Assembly: GCA_029262115.1 (NCBI GenBank)
Contig: JAJCZZ010000090.1
Location: forward strand, 62,001-126,000
Length of the DNA: 64,000 bases
DNA from: Gemmatimonadota bacterium
Lineage (GTDB): Bacteria; Gemmatimonadota; Gemmatimonadetes; Longimicrobiales; Gaopeijiaceae
Direction of reading: 5' to 3'
The notes below the pieces were generated by a model. It saw only the letters and a list, made by a program, of their open reading frames with translations. It was not told the origin of the DNA and did not search any database. Shown here one piece after another: positions 60,418 to 64,000 of this stretch (the first letter of the stretch is position 1; the number at the start of each line of letters is the position of its first letter). A program made the position numbers and the translations under genes.

Positions 60418-62496
60418 CTACTCCGTCGACGCCTCGTCCGACCCCGGCAGGATCTTCAGCCGGCTCTCCGCGAGGGACCCTTGGTCCGCGTCCCGAACGA
60501 GTTCGGTGCGAGGTCGAGAGGGGAGCTTCGCCTCGCGCCCCAGGAGTACGGTCATGGTCGTGCCCCGACCCACGGTGCTGACCGGGACGATCCGATACCC
60601 GAGCACGTCGCACAGCGCCTGGGTGATGGCGAGTCCCAGGCCGGCTCCGTCATGCGTGCGTGTGCTCGTCGGATCGACCTGCGTAAACGGTCGAAAGATC
60701 TGTTCCAACTTGTGCTCGGGGATGCCGGGTCCGTCGTCCGTGATCTCGATGGCGGTCGGAACGCCGCCTTCGTGATGCACCGTGACCGTCACCTGCCCCC
60801 TGGACGTGAAGCGGACGGCATTGCCCACGAGGTTGAGGAGGATCTGCTTCAGGCGAACCCGGTCGGTCGAGAGCGGCGCCAGCCTGGAGGGAACCAGGGC
60901 AGTCAGGCGCGTCTGCCGCGAAACCGCCTGAGGGCCAAGCTCTGCCAGAACACCACTGACCAGGCTTTCGACCTGCACGTTCGTGAATTCGAGCCGGAAC
61001 TGCCCCGCCTCGATACTCGAAACGTCGAGAAGATCCTCCACCAGATCGTGAAGGTGGATACCGGACGAATGGATGCGCTCCAGTAGATCCCGGTTCTTCG
61101 GTTCGAGCACACCGGCCGTGCGTTTCAGCAGCACCTTTGAGAATCCGATGACCGAGTTCAGGGGGGTGCGCAGTTCATGGCTCATGGTGGCCAGGAAGCG
61201 GGTCTTGGCGTCGTTGGCGTGGCGCGCGCGTTCCGTCATGTCCGCGTAGGCGGCCGTGCGTTCGATCACCTGGAGTTCCAGCGCCCCCCGCAGATCCTCG
61301 AGGTCCCTGTGCACCCGGCTGAACCGACTGGCGAGAACGAATGCCATACTCAGGAGGACGGCTGTGAACCCCGCGTATGGGAGCCAGCTCGGAAGAGGCG
61401 CCCCTCCCACCCGGACGAATTCCCCAACTTCGGCGAGCACCAGTGCGATGGCTCCGACAGCGATGGCGCGGGCGTCGCTCCCACCGCGGCGCAGTTCGAG
61501 CACCACGAGGCCGACCGCCAGGAGAAGCCCGGGAACGAGCCACACGAGACGAGCCTTCGACGAAGCGATAACCAAGGATATGGGCGCCGCGGCCACGAAG
61601 AGCACGAGCAGGCCGTGGCTCATGATGTACGCCGCTACCGACTGGCGTATCGGACGATCGAAGGCTTCGAAAAGGAAGAGAAGGAGGAACGCCGTCGCGA
61701 CGTGTCCCGAGGCATCGTTGAGCCGCAGCGCCACGGCGAAGTCTGGGAGGTACGGCGCGAGCCATGGGCTGAGCGCAAGCGCGTTGACCGCGAAGGCGCC
61801 AGAGCCGATGCCGAACCACACGTATGGGCGCTCCCGCCGGATCGTGTAGAGGAGGAGTTGGTACACGCCGAGTAGCCCCGCGATCAACCCGAACGCGAGG
61901 AGTGGGACGGTATCGACGCGACTTCGTAGCGATGTGATCTCGTGGGCGGAACGCAGTGACTGTTCATCACCCAGGAGAATCCCACCGATCATGGGACCTG
62001 AACCGGTCAGGTCTCCGGCCCACACGGCCGGTTGCACCCGAAGGACCAGATCGACCCTTCCGTCGGTAGCTGAGGCCTGGGAGACCGGGAAGAGCGCCGG
62101 GGACGGAACGGGAGTGCCCCCGCCATCGTCGTAGAACGCGCCGATCCGAACCCCATCGGCGAACACCTCGTAGCGCCCGTACCGGAGGGATCCGATGAGG
62201 ACTGCGGCCTGACCGTCGATCAGGCTCGGAGGCAACTGGACACTCTTCCGGAACCAGGCGATCTCGCCCGAGGCGGAGCCGCCCACGGCTTTCCAGTCGT
62301 CGGTCAGGTTGCCGGGAGCCCACCGGGCCTGCCCGCCCAGAGCCCCGGCCGTCGTTTCGCTGGAAGACGTACGAAGCACCTGCCAGTCGGCGGAGACGTC
62401 CACAGGAGCGGTCTGGGCCAGTGAAGCCGAGGCGGTGGTCGCAGTGACCCACGCGCACACGACCCACGCGCACACGAGGAGGGGGAGGGTCCTCAA
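60418..62496 (-). CDS. 7TMR-DISM-type sensor histidine kinase
   Basis: The protein is 692 aa from a TTG at 62496 with AGGA about 8 nt upstream. A signal peptide leads to an extracytoplasmic beta-sandwich domain (about 30-190), then seven membrane segments (about 200-400), a coiled coil, HisKA (MSHELRTPLNSVIGF) and HATPase (NLVGNAVRFTS, DDGPGIPE, GLGLAIT). This is the 7TMR-DISM layout, which often senses carbohydrate-like ligands. No partner regulator lies next to it. A 15-bp duplication sits in its signal peptide. Confidence 0.88.
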   Translation of the reverse strand: MRTLPLLVCAWVVCAWVTATTASASLAQTAPVDVSADWQVLRTSSSETTAGALGGQARWAPGNLTDDWKAVGGSASGEIAWFRKSVQLPPSLIDGQAAVLIGSLRYGRYEVFADGVRIGAFYDDGGGTPVPSPALFPVSQASATDGRVDLVLRVQPAVWAGDLTGSGPMIGGILLGDEQSLRSAHEITSLRSRVDTVPLLAFGLIAGLLGVYQLLLYTIRRERPYVWFGIGSGAFAVNALALSPWLAPYLPDFAVALRLNDASGHVATAFLLLFLFEAFDRPIRQSVAAYIMSHGLLVLFVAAAPISLVIASSKARLVWLVPGLLLAVGLVVLELRRGGSDARAIAVGAIALVLAEVGEFVRVGGAPLPSWLPYAGFTAVLLSMAFVLASRFSRVHRDLEDLRGALELQVIERTAAYADMTERARHANDAKTRFLATMSHELRTPLNSVIGFSKVLLKRTAGVLEPKNRDLLERIHSSGIHLHDLVEDLLDVSSIEAGQFRLEFTNVQVESLVSGVLAELGPQAVSRQTRLTALVPSRLAPLSTDRVRLKQILLNLVGNAVRFTSRGQVTVTVHHEGGVPTAIEITDDGPGIPEHKLEQIFRPFTQVDPTSTRTHDGAGLGLAITQALCDVLGYRIVPVSTVGRGTTMTVLLGREAKLPSRPRTELVRDADQGSLAESRLKILPGSDEASTE

Positions 62497-62670
62497 ACGT
62501 CAGTCCTAGCGGGAAGCTGTTGGGGGCCACAGTCCGTCCGGCCCTCCGTCCGCGCAAGGTCCGCGCAGGTAAGGAGAACGGCCGCTGCGTGCTGGCAGAG
62601 TGGCCGCTCCCGCCCCAGGTTGCGAGCGGCTCGGTCGATCCAACGTCCTGAACGCCCCTGCGGAGGTTCT

Positions 62671-63942
62671 GTGCACCCACTCGATTCGCCATCCCACGGG
62701 ATTTCCAGACGCGCCTGGCTGACGACGGCGAGCGGGCTCGTCGCCGCCGGACTCGTCAGGGGTCAAGGCGATGCCGTGAAGCTCGCGGCCGCGACACCGG
62801 AGCCCCTGCAGCAGGCTGCAGCGCCCAACGAAATTCCCGGGCGGTTGGTATCCGAACTGGGCTCGCGTGCGCCGGCGGAGCGGCCCCGGCGGCTCGTCCG
62901 GGCTCAGGCGCTGTCGAGTTCGTCGAGGACGCCGCTCCAGGATCTTCACGGGATCATCACACCGGCGGATCTCCACTTCGAGCGCCACCACGCGGGGATT
63001 CCCGATATCGGGGCCGACGAGCACGAACTGTTGATCCACGGGATGGTGGACCGACCCATCACGCTGTCCGTTGCCGATTTGAAGCGGTTCCCGGCGGTCA
63101 GTCGCATCTGCTTCATCGAGTGCTCCGGCAATGGAGGGGCCGGGTACTCGGATGGCGACCTGCCCTCGGAGATCACGCCGCAGGCCCTCGACGGCCTGCT
63201 GTCGACGAGCGAGTGGACCGGCGTGCCATTGAGTACGCTGCTCCGTGAGGTCGGAGTACGAGACGGGGCGTCCTGGCTGCTGGCAGAGGGCGGCGACGCG
63301 GCGATGCTCGCACGGAGCGTTCCGATCGAGAAGGCGATGGACGACGCCCTCATCGTATACGCGCAGAATGGGGAGGCTATCCGCCCTGAGCAGGGATACC
63401 CCGTCCGGCTGTTGTTGCCGGGCTGGGAGGGGAACGCCCAGGTGAAGTGGTTGCGGCGGATAGAGGTCACCGATCGGCCCACCCACACGAGGGAGGAGAC
63501 GTCGCGGTATACCGACCCACTCGCGGATGGTACGGCCCGTCAGTTCTCGTTCGTGATGGATGCCAAGTCATTGATCACCTTTCCAGCGTATCCGTATTCG
63601 CTGCCTGAGCGGGGGTGGTGGGAAGTGAGCGGGTTGGCGTGGAGCGGACGTGGACGGATCACGCGGGTGGAGGTCAGCACCGACACGGGGCGGTCGTGGG
63701 TCGACGCGGAGATCCAGAGTCCCGTGCTGTCGAAATGCACCGTGAGGTTCCGCCATCTGTGGAATTGGGACGGGCGGGAAACCGTGCTGATGTCGAGGGC
63801 GACCGACGAGACGGGGTACGTGCAGCCGACGCTCGAGCGGTTGCTGGCGGCGCGGGGGGCTCGGACGTCGTACCACTGGAATAACGTGCGGGCGTGGCGC
63901 GTTCTCAGGGATGGGTCGGTCTCGTTTGGGTTGGTGTTGTGA
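62671..63942 (+). CDS. soxC: SoxC-like sulfite/sulfane dehydrogenase molybdopterin subunit
   Basis: The protein is 423 aa from GTG 62671, preceded by GGAGG. A twin-arginine leader (SRRAWLTTASGLVAAGL) sends it folded to the periplasm. The molybdenum ligand is Cys151 in CFIECSGN, and RLLLPGWEGNAQVKWL and HLWNWDG are sulfite-oxidase family motifs. SoxC normally works with a SoxD cytochrome to oxidise sulfane sulfur. No soxD is seen before the window ends. Confidence 0.88.
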   Translation: MHPLDSPSHGISRRAWLTTASGLVAAGLVRGQGDAVKLAAATPEPLQQAAAPNEIPGRLVSELGSRAPAERPRRLVRAQALSSSSRTPLQDLHGIITPADLHFERHHAGIPDIGADEHELLIHGMVDRPITLSVADLKRFPAVSRICFIECSGNGGAGYSDGDLPSEITPQALDGLLSTSEWTGVPLSTLLREVGVRDGASWLLAEGGDAAMLARSVPIEKAMDDALIVYAQNGEAIRPEQGYPVRLLLPGWEGNAQVKWLRRIEVTDRPTHTREETSRYTDPLADGTARQFSFVMDAKSLITFPAYPYSLPERGWWEVSGLAWSGRGRITRVEVSTDTGRSWVDAEIQSPVLSKCTVRFRHLWNWDGRETVLMSRATDETGYVQPTLERLLAARGARTSYHWNNVRAWRVLRDGSVSFGLVL

Positions 63943-64000
63943 TGTGTTTTTGTGGGTTTCCGTCGGGCGGGGTGGGGTTCTGTCCTCGCTGCTCGCCTGA
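63942..64000 (+). CDS. Possible short Cys-rich ORF coupled to the SoxC gene (partial)
   Basis: ATG 63942 overlaps the SoxC stop (TGATG) and opens a frame of 19 codons to the window edge, with four Cys in a CxC...CxxC pattern. It has no Shine-Dalgarno and does not resemble a SoxD signal peptide. It could be the start of a zinc-ribbon-like protein or chance. Confidence 0.25.
   Translation, partial: MCFCGFPSGGVGFCPRCSP

Overview
The window is about 64 kb of high-GC DNA, densely packed with protein-coding genes on both strands. The gene families point to Gemmatimonadota: secreted WD40/PD40-propeller amidohydrolases, a CehA/McbA-type hydrolase, a DUF5916 outer-membrane protein, M14/M36/S10 secreted peptidases, and a PadR regulator in front of an ADOP-type permease prefix. 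This placement is an inference from gene content. No rRNA, tRNA, CRISPR array, insertion sequence or prophage was seen.

Region by region. 1-964: start of a secreted protein (minus strand) and a TPR protein. 961-12555: one minus-strand chemosensory operon, read from right to left as cheW, cheR-TPR, cheW, transducer, cheA-REC, cheB, REC-GAF-histidine kinase, and a secreted PD40-CehA hydrolase; six of its seven junctions are 1-4 nt start/stop overlaps. The gene set resembles the Wsp system, but a hybrid kinase takes the place of the diguanylate cyclase. 12657-24423: a YihY membrane protein, a giant propeller-amidohydrolase, a DUF1579-VOC fusion, an LpxR-like outer-membrane protein coupled to an M36 metallopeptidase, an AraC regulator and an S10 carboxypeptidase. 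24728-31196: a secreted protein of unknown function, a DUF5916 protein and an OmpR-type two-component pair. 31632-35552: a calcineurin-like phosphoesterase, a GMC oxidoreductase with a membrane hairpin, and a TonB-like protein.

35588-37150: a VapBC module with a clear operator, then a PadR regulator with its own palindrome and the stump of an ADOP permease. 37154-43194: a YncE-like lipoprotein and an LVIVD/Ig-like protein preceded by a strong 14-bp-stem hairpin, then a large M14 peptidase. 43487-45594: a hybrid histidine kinase with an ethylene-receptor-like membrane sensor, preceded by a 16-codon leader ORF. 45569-49309: a second PIN/antitoxin pair, an aldo-keto reductase fused to a RidA domain, and an APC permease. 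49405-57744: a lipoprotein, an FKBP isomerase with a good terminator, a small hypothetical gene, yhbY and bioY sharing a CATG at their starts, a propeller lipoprotein, an M20 amidohydrolase, an amidohydrolase, a small membrane protein and a flavodoxin-fold protein. 58057-64000: an NTF2-like lipoprotein, a TPR protein, a 7TMR-DISM histidine kinase and a SoxC-like molybdoenzyme.

Taken together the window describes a cell that exports many hydrolases and peptidases and has four histidine-kinase systems. The most unusual items are the chemosensory-kinase-hydrolase operon, the ethylene-receptor-like kinase that naturally carries the substitution equivalent to plant etr1-1, and the hairpin over the start of the LVIVD gene. 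All functions are assigned from sequence motifs only; no database search was run.
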